NCBI RefSeq assembly: GCF_003970915.1 | Contig: NZ_RXOF01000002.1 | Coordinates: 372,001 to 436,000 of the forward strand | Reading direction: 5' to 3' | Length of the DNA: 64,000 nt | Origin: Hymenobacter gummosus | Lineage (GTDB): Bacteria; Bacteroidota; Bacteroidia; Cytophagales; Hymenobacteraceae | In this document: positions 47,951 through 56,126 of the stretch, one piece after another | Layout: the number at the start of each line of letters is the position of its first letter | Position numbering within the stretch: position 1 is the stretch's first letter | Made by a program: the position numbers and the translations under genes | Notes under the pieces: generated by a model | Told to the model about the DNA's origin: nothing | The model's input: only the letters and a program-made list of their open reading frames with translations | Database searches by the model: none

Positions 47951-49300
47951 TTAGCTCAGAATCCGCAGGCTGTCGGCATGGATGAGTTGGCTGGGCTGGT
48001 AGCGGCCCTCGCGCGGACCGTTTTCCAGGTTGAGCACCCCGCGCGGGCAGGCCGTGCTGCACAGGCCGCAGCCCACGCAGGCCGCCCGGATAATCGGCTC
48101 CCCGCGCTGGGCGTACTGTTTCACGTCGATGCCCATTTCGCACACGTTGGAGCAGTTGCCGCACGAGATGCACTGCCCGCCGTTGGTGGTGATGCGGAAG
48201 CGCGAGAAGTGCTTCTGCAGCAGGCCCAGGTAGGCCGCCATCGGGCAGCCGTAGCGGCACCACACCCGGCTGCCCAGGATGGGGTAGAAGCCCACGCCCA
48301 CCACGCCGGCGAAGATAGAGCCGATGAAAAAGCCGTAGGTCTGGGCAAACTCATCGGAAAAGCGGCCGAGCAGGGCGCCGCCCCGGGCCGCGTTCAGCCA
48401 CAGCAGGGCCGTCGTCACGACGATGAAGCCCAGCACCGTGTACACGATGCTGACCTCGTAGCGCCAGGCTTCGCGGCGTTTGTCGCTGAGGTGGCGGTAC
48501 GGGTCGCCGGCGGTTTCGGCCAGCCCGCCGCAGCCGCACACCCAGGAGCAGTACCAGCGCTTGCCGAAGAAGTACGTGAGCACCGGCGTGGCCACGAAGG
48601 ACATGATGATGCCCCAGCCCACCATGAACGCGCCCAGGTGGCCGTTTTGCAGCAGGCTTTGCACCCCGCCGGGAAAAAGGTAGTCGTACTTCAGCGGCCA
48701 GAAGTACGTGAAGTAGAACTCGGGCTGCTGCAGAGCCAGCAGCACGCCCGGCAGCAGCCAGGCCAGGCCCAGCTGAAAAAACATGACCGAGGCCGTGCGC
48801 ACCCGCTGGTAGGGCGAATGGCGGTATTTCAGCAGGGCCCGGCCGCCCATCAGCAGCACGGCCAGGGTGTAGAAGGAGCCGTAGAGAAACCACTGGTCGG
48901 CGGCCCGGCCGCGCAGCAGCTGGCTCAGGCCGTCGAGCGGGCGAATGAGGTTTTCGAGGTAGGCGGGCCACCAGTACAGCACCACGTAGAAGCCCGTGAG
49001 GGCCACGCCCGCGGCCCAGGCCACGGCTCCGCGCGAGGTGCTGGCCCGGCTCCAGAGGAAGTTGTGCCGCACGCCCCGGCTGCCCCCGAATTTCCGCCAG
49101 CTCCAGCCCAGGGCCCCGGCGCTCAGCAGGCCCAGCCCCAGCCAGAAGGCCGTGTCGCGCAGGCCCGCCGGGGCCAGGGCCGCCACGCCCAGGGCCAGCA
49201 GCCCCAGCGCCACCAGGGCCAGCCACAGCCGCTCGGCGGCGGAGGGTTCTGGAGTCGGGTGAGCCAGGGGCTGGTCGGAGTAGGCGGCGAGGAAGGACAT
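47951..49300 (-). CDS. NapH/NosR-like membrane Fe-S protein
   Basis: A 449-aa polytopic protein with about six TM helices. Two cysteine motifs lie at the membrane face, YCSWVCGCGGL and CRYGCP, as in NapH/NosR/CcoG proteins, although the first lacks the usual Cys-Pro. The C terminus carries two 4Fe-4S clusters, CISCGNCSNVCEMG and CVGCGLCSTACPRG. Such proteins move electrons between quinones or periplasmic carriers and cytosolic donors. The ATG at 49300 is preferred to a TTG two codons earlier. It is read leftward behind a repeat element and the small membrane protein gene. Confidence 0.88.
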   Translation of the reverse strand: MSFLAAYSDQPLAHPTPEPSAAERLWLALVALGLLALGVAALAPAGLRDTAFWLGLGLLSAGALGWSWRKFGGSRGVRHNFLWSRASTSRGAVAWAAGVALTGFYVVLYWWPAYLENLIRPLDGLSQLLRGRAADQWFLYGSFYTLAVLLMGGRALLKYRHSPYQRVRTASVMFFQLGLAWLLPGVLLALQQPEFYFTYFWPLKYDYLFPGGVQSLLQNGHLGAFMVGWGIIMSFVATPVLTYFFGKRWYCSWVCGCGGLAETAGDPYRHLSDKRREAWRYEVSIVYTVLGFIVVTTALLWLNAARGGALLGRFSDEFAQTYGFFIGSIFAGVVGVGFYPILGSRVWCRYGCPMAAYLGLLQKHFSRFRITTNGGQCISCGNCSNVCEMGIDVKQYAQRGEPIIRAACVGCGLCSTACPRGVLNLENGPREGRYQPSQLIHADSLRILS

Positions 49301-49318
49301 GGACAAGGGGGGAAAGAA

Positions 49319-49499
49319 GCTGGCGCCGGTTTAGCAACGGAGTTGCGTAACCGGTGCCCGAAATAAAGCAGGCTTTCAGCCTGCGTGGGGCGCCCGGACG
49401 ACCAGTTCCGCCCGGAGCAACAACGCGGTACGCAGGTTGAAAACCTGCTTTATGATGGGCACCGGTTACGCCGTCTTCGACGGCTAAACCGGCGCCAGC
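49319..49499. repeat. Long inverted repeat element, family A copy 2
   Basis: Same ends (GCTGGCGCCGGTTTAGC and complement), same GTAACCGGTGCC and GCAGGCTTTCAGCCTGC blocks as 4056-4276, but 40 bases shorter in the centre. It sits between two genes of the redox operon, so it would be transcribed as a long hairpin. Confidence 0.9.
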
Positions 49500-49515
49500 T
49501 ACATGCCTAGCCGGC

Positions 49516-49752
49516 TTAGTGATGATGGTGGTGGTCGTCGGGCTTGCCGTAGAGGTTGCTCAGCGAGCCGAGCACGAAGACGCCCGCCCATACCGCGTAC
49601 AGCCAGAGGAAGCCGTCGGGCTTGGGCTGCCCGATAACGGCCAGAATGAGCTGGGCGCCGAGCGTCATGATGATGCCGGTGAAAGCAATGTACTGCCAGG
49701 CGTTGAAGGCGGCGGGGTGGTAGAGCTTGCGGTAGTCGGGTTTGTCGGCCAT
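49516..49752 (-). CDS. Two-TM small membrane protein with His5 tail
   Basis: A 78-aa protein with two TM helices (YIAFTGIIMTLGAQLILAVI and LYAVWAGVFVLGSLSNLYG) and a C-terminal KPDDHHHHH that could bind a metal ion. It lies 20 bases after the FAD oxidoreductase gene and before the Fe-S membrane protein, so it may be a small subunit linking the two. Family not recognised. Confidence 0.75.
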   Translation of the reverse strand: MADKPDYRKLYHPAAFNAWQYIAFTGIIMTLGAQLILAVIGQPKPDGFLWLYAVWAGVFVLGSLSNLYGKPDDHHHHH

Positions 49753-49772
49753 GCGGCGAAAGAGGGGAGAAG

Positions 49773-51113
49773 TCAGGACAGCATACGGGCCAGCAGGCCC
49801 TTGCGGCGGCGCAGCGTGAGCGGGGGCTCGTCGGGGTGCTGCCGGCTGTAGGCCGCCACGATGCTGGCCTCGTGCTGGGGGAAAAATTCCGGGTCGAAGT
49901 TAGCCGCCCCGAGCTGCTCCAGCACCGTGCGCAGGGGCGCGCCGGCCCGCAGCCAGGCGTCGCACACCTCGTGGCGCAGGCGCAGGCCCAGCGCGTTCAG
50001 GCCCAGCAGGGCCTGCTCGCCCCCGGTGCGGTAGTGCAGGCGCAGGCCCAGCGGGGCGCTGGGGTGCTGCCACCAGAAGCTGCTCTGGCCTTCCACCGGG
50101 CCGGCGGGCACCTGCCCGTAGGTCTGGTATTCGAGGTCGAAGAACTTGGCCGAGTTAAACCACGGTCCGCGGCGGTAGGGCGTGGGCTGCCCGCCGATGG
50201 TGTGGGCCACCGTCTCGCCCTGCATGCGGCCGGTGTACCACAGCGGCTCGATGGCCGCCTCGCCGGGCGGCGGGTTGCGGCGCTGGGCACAGTCGCCGGC
50301 CGCGTAGATGCCCGGCACCGAGGTCTGCAGCAGCTCGTCGACGAGGATGCCGCGGTCGGTTTCGATGGCGGTGCCGGCCGTCAGGTCCAGGTTGGGCACC
50401 ACGCCGGTAGCCACGCCCAGCCACTGGCAGGGCAGCTCCTCGTCGGCGGCGGTGCGCACGGCCCGCACCCGGCCGGCCGCGTCGCCCAGCACTTCGGCCA
50501 GCTCGGTGGCGTAGCGCACCCGCACGCCGTGGCGGCGCAGCTGCTCATCCACCAGCGCGGCTTCCTCGGGCGGCAGCACCGAGCCCCAGTAGTGCTGGTC
50601 GCGCACCAGCATGGTTACTTCGAGGCGGCGGGCGCGCAGCATCTCGGCCAGCTCCACGCCGATAAGGCCGCCGCCCACCACCACGGCCTGCCGCACGCCC
50701 TGGGTAGCCTGGCTCATCCGCTCCACGTCGGCCTTGGTCACCAGGCCCTGCACGCCCTGCAGGTGCTGGCCGGGCCAGTCGTAGTAGCGGGTGCGGGCGC
50801 CGGTGGCCAGCAGCAGCGCGTCGTAGGCCAGGGGCGGGTGGCGGGCCAGCAGCACGCGCTTGCCCGCCACGTCGAGGCCGGTGGCCTGGTCGTGCACCAG
50901 CTCCAGGCGGTTTTCCGGCCAGTACCAGTCCTCGAAGGGCTTCACGTCGGGCCAGCGCAAGTGGCCCATGTACAGGTACATCAGCGCGGGGCGGGAGAAG
51001 TGGTGCGCACTTTCGGCCGAGACGAGCGTGATGCGGGCCTCGGGGCGCAGGCGGCGCAGTGTCTGGGCGCAGGTCACGCCCGCAATGCCGTTGCCGATGA
51101 TGACCAGGTGCAT
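49773..51113 (-). CDS. FAD/NAD(P)-dependent oxidoreductase
   Basis: A 446-aa flavoprotein of the pyridine nucleotide-disulfide oxidoreductase superfamily (nitrite reductase large subunit/rubredoxin reductase type). The FAD motif LVIIGNGIAGVTCAQ is at the N terminus, the NAD(P) motif AVVVGGGLIGVELAEM near residue 145, and the second FAD motif GIYAAGDCAQ near 270. There is a C-terminal extension of about 150 residues without cysteine motifs. It heads a leftward operon with the His-tailed membrane protein and the Fe-S membrane protein, suggesting transfer of electrons from NAD(P)H to the membrane. Confidence 0.88.
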   Translation of the reverse strand: MHLVIIGNGIAGVTCAQTLRRLRPEARITLVSAESAHHFSRPALMYLYMGHLRWPDVKPFEDWYWPENRLELVHDQATGLDVAGKRVLLARHPPLAYDALLLATGARTRYYDWPGQHLQGVQGLVTKADVERMSQATQGVRQAVVVGGGLIGVELAEMLRARRLEVTMLVRDQHYWGSVLPPEEAALVDEQLRRHGVRVRYATELAEVLGDAAGRVRAVRTAADEELPCQWLGVATGVVPNLDLTAGTAIETDRGILVDELLQTSVPGIYAAGDCAQRRNPPPGEAAIEPLWYTGRMQGETVAHTIGGQPTPYRRGPWFNSAKFFDLEYQTYGQVPAGPVEGQSSFWWQHPSAPLGLRLHYRTGGEQALLGLNALGLRLRHEVCDAWLRAGAPLRTVLEQLGAANFDPEFFPQHEASIVAAYSRQHPDEPPLTLRRRKGLLARMLS

Positions 51114-51309
51114 CTTGTCAGATGAGCGGATAAGTAAATGAGCGGATGGGGCAGCCGGGGCCGGCTCGGGTCAAACCTACTGTTTTTCGGCCGGGGCGGA
51201 TTGGGCGGCTGCGGGGGCTTACGCGAAAACCGCAAACCGTGGCCGGAGCCGAACCGCCCGCCCACCGCCGCCGTACAGCCTTAGCACAACCAACCCCAAA
51301 CCACCCATC

Positions 51310-51726
51310 ATGGCTACTCCTCTCAACCTCAATACCGAAGGCACCAACCAGGACGACAACGAGCAAATCAAGCGCAACAGCAAAGAAGCCCCGCGCGACG
51401 AGCAGCAGGAGCAGGAGCGCGACTTTGAGCAGATTGTCAACAACAACACCGACGTAGACAAGGCCCCGACGGCCTACCGCAACGCCGGCTCGCGCGGCTA
51501 CTCGCAGCGCACCGGCCAGATGGACAAGCTGGAAAACCTGCACATCGGCGGCAGCGACACCGAGCCCTACGGCGCCAACGACCACGACACCGACACCAGC
51601 AAGCAGCAGGGCGGGGGCTTCGAGGCCGAGGGCAGCTACGAGCTGGACCACGAGCAGAACCTGCGCACCCGCGAGCAGCCCCTGGGCGGCAAAGCCGAAG
51701 GCCCCGCCCAGCCCGTGCAGGAATAA
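51310..51726 (+). CDS. Hydrophilic, probably disordered protein
   Basis: A 138-aa protein almost devoid of hydrophobic residues, rich in Asn, Asp, Glu, Gln and Gly (NEQIKRNSKEAPRDEQQEQE and HIGGSDTEPYGANDHDTDTS). The composition recalls hydrophilins and stress-protective disordered proteins. No domain recognised. It is followed by a strong terminator and so is a single-gene unit. Confidence 0.7.
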   Translation: MATPLNLNTEGTNQDDNEQIKRNSKEAPRDEQQEQERDFEQIVNNNTDVDKAPTAYRNAGSRGYSQRTGQMDKLENLHIGGSDTEPYGANDHDTDTSKQQGGGFEAEGSYELDHEQNLRTREQPLGGKAEGPAQPVQE

Positions 51727-51746
51727 CCGGCCGCTACCTTCCGGCC

Positions 51747-51795
51747 CCGCCGCCCCGGCTTCGGTTACCCCCGAAGCCGGGGCGGCGGTGTTTTA
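51747..51795 (+). terminator. Intrinsic terminator
   Basis: Perfect 18-bp stem 51747-51764 / 51771-51788 with a 6-base loop, followed by TGTTTTA. It ends the gene at 51310-51726. Confidence 0.9.
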
Positions 51796-51815
51796 GGAGA
51801 ATTGTAAGGTTAATG

Positions 51816-51848
51816 TTGCAATCTGCCCCGATAGTTGTGATATATTTA
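51816..51848 (+). promoter_or_regulatory. Promoter of the gene at 51942
   Basis: TTG at 51816 and TATATTTA at 51841-51848 with a 22-base spacer; the -7 box matches seven of eight consensus positions. Confidence 0.5.
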
Positions 51849-51941
51849 ACGGACGAATTGAACCCGGTCCGCCGCCCGGAACCGCGGCGGGCCTTTTCAC
51901 TCAGCCCTACCTTTTTCTCCTACCCTGCACGCCCACCGCAT

Positions 51942-52643
51942 ATGAGCGACAATTACGAAACGGTAACCACCGACGAACAGGTTGACAACGACGAAGCCTC
52001 GCTGGATTCGGGCAACCGCAAGCTGGGCCTGATTGCCGGGGGCGTGGTGCTGCTGCTGGGCGCGGCCATTGCCTTCGGCCCGGCCGCCAACCGCCAGCGC
52101 ATTGCCAACGGGCAGATGCCGACCTTCGAGCTGGCCGGCGCCAGCGTGGTCGGCTCCCGCCCCGTCGAAGAAGCCGCCCCCGCCGCCGAGGCTGCTGCCG
52201 CCCCCGACGCGGAAGCCAAAGCCACCACCAAAACCGCTGCGGCCCGCCCCGCTGCCAGCCGCCCGGCTTCGGCGGCCGTGGCCACCAGCACCCCGGCTGA
52301 TGCCGCCCCCGCCGCCGAAGCAGCGCCGGCGGTAGTGGAGGAAGCCCCGGCCCCGGCGCCCGCCCCGGCCGTGGAGGAAGCCCCGCGCATGAGCACCCTC
52401 AGCGGCCGCATCCTCGACGAAAACGGCAAGCCCCTGGCCGGCGCCACGGTGTTTGTGAAGGGCACCCACAAATTCGCCAGCACCGACGCCAACGGCAACT
52501 ACTCCGTGGAAGCCCCGGCCGGCGAAAACAGCGTGGTGTATGGCTACGGCGGCTACCAGGACCAGGAAATGCGCGTCGGCGGTGGCCAGAAAAACACCGT
52601 GACGCTGGTTCCGAGCGAAACCGGCAAGCGCAAGCGCCGCTAA
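51942..52643 (+). CDS. Membrane protein with C-terminal carboxypeptidase-regulatory-like domain
   Basis: A 233-aa single-span protein. After an acidic N terminus there is one TM helix (residues ~28-46, LGLIAGGVVLLLGAAIAF), then about 80 residues of Ala/Pro/Glu low-complexity sequence, then a CarboxypepD_reg-like beta-sandwich (LSGRILDENGKPLAGATVFV, KFASTDANGNYSVEAPAG). The end is basic (GKRKRR). In Bacteroidota this sandwich often precedes TonB-dependent receptors; here it stands alone and may display or bind something in the periplasm. The ATG at 51942 is the first in-frame ATG after the promoter. Confidence 0.8.
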   Translation: MSDNYETVTTDEQVDNDEASLDSGNRKLGLIAGGVVLLLGAAIAFGPAANRQRIANGQMPTFELAGASVVGSRPVEEAAPAAEAAAAPDAEAKATTKTAAARPAASRPASAAVATSTPADAAPAAEAAPAVVEEAPAPAPAPAVEEAPRMSTLSGRILDENGKPLAGATVFVKGTHKFASTDANGNYSVEAPAGENSVVYGYGGYQDQEMRVGGGQKNTVTLVPSETGKRKRR

Positions 52644-52669
52644 GGCCGGCTCCCTGTTACGGTACGCAA

Positions 52670-52703
52670 AAGGGCCGCTGCTCCACCCGGAGCAGCGGCC
52701 CTT
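52670..52703. terminator. Terminator between convergent genes
   Basis: Perfect 15-bp stem AAGGGCCGCTGCTCC / GGAGCAGCGGCCCTT with a 4-base loop; on the minus strand TTTTG follows. It serves mainly the leftward transporter gene. Confidence 0.8.
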
Positions 52704-52725
52704 GTCGTTGGGGGCGAGTGGCCTA

Positions 52726-54201
52726 CTACTTGGGGCCGGGCGGCACCGAGCCGGCGAAGCGGTTGCGAAACAGCAGGTACACCGGCACGCCCAAGGCCAC
52801 CAGCAGCAGGCCATACTGCGCCTGCGGGCCCTTGTTTTCGTCGAACAGCAGAATCAGGCAGAAGGCCGAGGCCAGCACGATGTAGAGCAGCGGCACCACG
52901 GGGTAGCCCCAGGCGCGGTAGGGACGCGGGGCCTCGGGCCGGGTGCGCCGCAGCACGAAAATGCCGATGATGGTAATGACGTAAAACAGGATAACCGAGA
53001 ACATCACGTAATCGAGCAGCTGGCCGTAGGAGCCGGAAAGGCAGAGCAGGCAGGCCCACAGGCACTGCGCCCACAGCGCCACGCCCGGCACGCCGGCGCG
53101 GTTCAGGCGGGCCAGGCCGGGGAAGAAGAGGCCGTCCTTGGCCATGGCGTAGTAGGCCCGGGCCCCGCTCAGGATGATGGAGTTGTTGGCCCCGAAGGTG
53201 CTGATCATGATGAGCACGGCCATAACGGCCGCCCCGGCCCCGCCCAGGATGTTCTGGGCCACGGCGGTACCCACCCGGTCGTTGGCGGCGTACATGATGC
53301 CGCGGGCCATGACGTCGGTTTCGGGGGCGGCGGGGTTGCCGTGCAGGGGCAGCACCAGCAGGTACACCAGGTTGATGAGCAGGTACAGCCCCGTGACAAT
53401 GCCCGTGCCGATGGCCATGCTCAGCACGATGGTGCGCTCGGGCCGCACGATTTCGTCGCCCGAGAAGCCGATGTTGTTCCAGGCGTCGGAGCTGAACAGG
53501 GAGCCGGTCATGCCCAGGCCGATGGCGGCCACCAGGCCCCACACCGTCAGCGGCACGGCCTGGCCCTGGGCGTCGTAGCGGGCGGCCTGCCACAGGTCGG
53601 TGAAGTTCTGACTCACGGCCGTCTCATTCACGCCGATAAACAAGCCTACCAGGATGAGCAGGGCCAGGGCTACCAGCTTGGTCGAGCCGAAGATGTTGGA
53701 AATCAGCTTGCCGCCGCGCACCCCGCGGGAGTTAATCCACGTCAGGCCCACCAGCATGATGATGGCCAGCAGCATGACGGTGGTGAAGCGCACCGGCCCG
53801 ACTTCGAACAGCACGTTTTTCTCGCTGATGGTGGGCCAGAGCACGCCCACGAAGCGGGCAAAGGCCACGGCCACGGCGGCAATAACGCCGGTCTGAATGA
53901 CGAGGAACAGGGACCAGCCGTAGAGAAAGGCCACCAGCTTGTTGTAGGCCTCGCGCAGGTACACGTACTGCCCGCCCACCTTGGGAAACATGGAGGCCAG
54001 CTCGCCGTAGCTCACGGCCCCGGCCAGGGTGATGACGCCCGTCAGCAGCCACACGACCAGCAGCCAGCCGGTGGAGCCCACGAGGCGGGCAATGTCGGAG
54101 GAGACGATAAAAATACCGGAGCCAATCATGCTGCCGGAGACAATCATAACGGCGTCGAACAGCCCGATGGCGCGCTGAAAATGGCCTTGTGGTTCGCTCA
54201 T
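52726..54201 (-). CDS. APC-family amino acid permease
   Basis: A 491-aa inner-membrane transporter with about 12-13 TM helices. The first helix has the substrate-binding glycine motif GSMIGSGIFIV, the second AGAVSYGELASMFPKVGGQY; GFSGDEIVRPERTI in the cytosolic loop after helix 5-6 is typical of the LAT-like/APC group. Substrate cannot be deduced; amino acid uptake or exchange is likely. The ATG at 54201 is chosen since the residues before it are basic and unlike the family. Confidence 0.9.
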   Translation of the reverse strand: MSEPQGHFQRAIGLFDAVMIVSGSMIGSGIFIVSSDIARLVGSTGWLLVVWLLTGVITLAGAVSYGELASMFPKVGGQYVYLREAYNKLVAFLYGWSLFLVIQTGVIAAVAVAFARFVGVLWPTISEKNVLFEVGPVRFTTVMLLAIIMLVGLTWINSRGVRGGKLISNIFGSTKLVALALLILVGLFIGVNETAVSQNFTDLWQAARYDAQGQAVPLTVWGLVAAIGLGMTGSLFSSDAWNNIGFSGDEIVRPERTIVLSMAIGTGIVTGLYLLINLVYLLVLPLHGNPAAPETDVMARGIMYAANDRVGTAVAQNILGGAGAAVMAVLIMISTFGANNSIILSGARAYYAMAKDGLFFPGLARLNRAGVPGVALWAQCLWACLLCLSGSYGQLLDYVMFSVILFYVITIIGIFVLRRTRPEAPRPYRAWGYPVVPLLYIVLASAFCLILLFDENKGPQAQYGLLLVALGVPVYLLFRNRFAGSVPPGPK

Positions 54202-54396
54202 GCGAGGGGAGGAGTGAGAAATGGGGCCGGAAGATAGACGTTTGCCCCGCATCGGCGCCAACAAAACGACCCGCCGGAGGGGCGGGCCGTTGAAAAACTG
54301 TCCGAAAAGTAAGGCCCTGAGGGCGACAATCGTCCACAAAAGCCCTGCAATCCGACGAATCCGTTTAAAACGAAGCTCGGCGTAGCCAATCCGGGC

Positions 54397-54954
54397 TTAG
54401 AACTCGCTCCGGTCGTACCAGCTGCGCATGCGCCAGGGGTCGGTGGGGCGCTTGCGCACCAGCACCAGGCGGGCCGTGCCGGTGCCGTCGTAGCGGGTGT
54501 TGTCGCGCTGCTCGATGCTCAGCGAGAAGGCGCGCTCCACGTACACCAGCGTGTCGGAGTACATGGTGTCGGTGGTGGGCATGTACTGCGTCCACTGCAG
54601 GTTGGCCGAGCGGGCGGCCCGGAACAGCTTGTAGGTGGCCGTCACGTCCACGTCGCGGTTCCAGGCCCGGTCGGCGTTGGCGCTGAAGTCGCGGAAGGTA
54701 AAGGTAAACTGCCGGTTGAGCAGCTGCCCGTAGAGCGTGGAGTCGCGCAGCTGGTAGGCGGCCCGGAACCGGTCGAAGAAGCCCCTGACCGTGACGGGGT
54801 TGCCCAGCAGCTGGTCGGGGTTGATGCTTTCGTCGTCGAGGCCCGGGGCGAAGGGGTTGCAGGCCCCGGCCACCAGCACGGCACCCAGCGCCCACCAGCG
54901 CCGGAGGCGGGCCGGGGCGGGGCGGGCAGGGCGCAGCGGGGACAAACGATTCAT
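54397..54954 (-). CDS. NTF2-like lipoprotein, paralogue of the gene at 55262
   Basis: A 185-aa predicted lipoprotein (VLVAGAC lipobox). The mature protein has an NTF2-like pattern: a helix TVRGFFDRFRAAYQLRDSTL, strands FTFTFRDF and DVDVTATYKL, and a final strand PWRMRSWYDR. The neighbour at 55262-55840 has the same layout, ending EWQIAAWRDLAT, so the two look like diverged tandem paralogues separated by a repeat element. Function unknown. Confidence 0.7.
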   Translation of the reverse strand: MNRLSPLRPARPAPARLRRWWALGAVLVAGACNPFAPGLDDESINPDQLLGNPVTVRGFFDRFRAAYQLRDSTLYGQLLNRQFTFTFRDFSANADRAWNRDVDVTATYKLFRAARSANLQWTQYMPTTDTMYSDTLVYVERAFSLSIEQRDNTRYDGTGTARLVLVRKRPTDPWRMRSWYDRSEF

Positions 54955-55063
54955 GGCAAGCAGGATAGGACGGGCTACCAGTGCCTGCAAGCTACGCCGC
55001 CGCCCGTTGCCGAACAATACCGGCGGCCTGTATTCTGCTGAGCAGGGCGGCAGCGCGTAACCC

Positions 55064-55250
55064 GAACGTCATCCTGAGCAGAGCGAAGGACCTTCCTCCA
55101 ACCACGCACCGCCGCTGTCTACGAAGTGCAGGCTTTCTTTGGTAATGCCAGGGCAGCCCCGCGGCTCAGACGATTGAACGTTGGTGGCTGCGTTTTTCAG
55201 TTCGTGCAAGGTTCGAGCAAGGTCCTTCCTTCGTCAGGATGACGTGCTGA
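55064..55250. repeat. Inverted repeat element, family B copy 2
   Basis: Left arm AACGTCATCCTGAGCAGAGC then AAGGACCTTCCTCC; right arm GGTCCTTCCTTCGTCAGGAT then GACGTGCTGATT. Same family as 24873-25120. It fills the gap between the two paralogous lipoprotein genes. Confidence 0.85.
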
Positions 55251-55261
55251 TTATTGCCGTT

Positions 55262-55840
55262 CTACCGCCGCACGAAATACTTCTTGGCCTCCGTCCACAC
55301 GGGCTGGGCGCCGGTGGCCAGGTCGCGCCAGGCGGCAATCTGCCACTCGTTGTTGCGGCGGCGCAGCAGCAGGCGGATGTTGCCCTGCATGGTGCGGAAG
55401 CGGAAGGCCGTGTCGGTCTGGGCCAGCGTGAGCGTGTACTGGGCCGATACTTCGGCCGAATCGGGGCCGTAGAGCTGGTCGCGGCGGGCTGAGAGCTGCA
55501 GCACGTTCTGGGCCGTGGCGGGGGTGCGCTGGCGCAGGCGGTTGAAGTAGTCCAGCTCCTCGCGCACGCCCCAGTTGGCAAACAAGGCCGCGTTGGTGGA
55601 GCCGGCGGCCGCCGGGTCGGGGTAGAAGCGGTAGCGCTGGGGCACGAAGCACCGCTCGTAGTTGGCCGCGTTGAGCCGCTGCACGGCGGTGCTGAAGTTG
55701 CTCAGCAGCACATCGATGCTGGTCGGCGACACCCACTCGCTCGACACGGTGGAGGGCTCCGGCTCCCGCAGCTCGAAGCAGGCCGGAAGCAGCAGGAGGG
55801 AGGCCGCGGGCAGCAGCAGGCGGATGGGGCGCGGCATCAT
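55262..55840 (-). CDS. NTF2-like lipoprotein, paralogue of the gene at 54397
   Basis: A 192-aa predicted lipoprotein (LLLLPAC lipobox). The mature region shows a helix IDVLLSNFSTAVQRLNAANY, a region with FYPDPAAAGS, strands SAEVSAQYTLTLAQ and NIRLLLRRRNNEWQIAAWRD, consistent with the NTF2-like fold often seen in Bacteroidota lipoproteins. The ATG at 55840 is the first of two adjacent ATGs, and TACCTTCC shortly upstream may be its -7 box. Function unknown. Confidence 0.7.
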   Translation of the reverse strand: MMPRPIRLLLPAASLLLLPACFELREPEPSTVSSEWVSPTSIDVLLSNFSTAVQRLNAANYERCFVPQRYRFYPDPAAAGSTNAALFANWGVREELDYFNRLRQRTPATAQNVLQLSARRDQLYGPDSAEVSAQYTLTLAQTDTAFRFRTMQGNIRLLLRRRNNEWQIAAWRDLATGAQPVWTEAKKYFVRR

Positions 55841-55887
55841 GTGGGGAAGGTACGGAATCGGCGGGCGAGATGCCAAGATCGGCCGAA

Positions 55888-56043
55888 CGGTGCTACCAGA
55901 ACGTCAGCAGAGGCGCAGCCGAACCGCAGGTCGCCGCCGGCAAACAGCCGAAGCATGGCGTTCTGGTAGCACCGTGCAGTGCGCCCCCGCGAGATGCTTG
56001 ACGACGTCGACCTTCGGTTCGCTGCGCTCTGCCTGACGTTCAA
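55888..56043. repeat. Nested inverted repeat element
   Basis: Outer 16-base perfect arms CGGTGCTACCAGAACG (55888-55903) and complement (55959-55974), overlapping a second pair built from GAACGTCAG and GCAGCGAACCGAAGGTCGAC at 55900-56043. The second pair resembles the right arm of the element at 8366-8667. It lies in the divergent gap before the 907-aa gene. Confidence 0.7.
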
Positions 56044-56087
56044 GAAGCCCCGCCCCGGCAACTTCTTCCCCCACCGGCCCGAATAGC

Positions 56088-56095
56088 TACCTTTG
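56088..56095 (+). promoter_or_regulatory. -7 box of the 907-aa protein gene
   Basis: TACCTTTG, exact consensus, ending 31 bases before the ATG at 56127. Confidence 0.6.
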
Positions 56096-56126
56096 CCGCC
56101 ACTGTTCCCGCCCTCGCCACCGCTGC

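Noticed and set aside
52702-54237. 511-codon plus-strand frame opposite the amino acid permease
   Set aside because: Antisense shadow; the permease frame has a regular pattern of TM helices and APC motifs.
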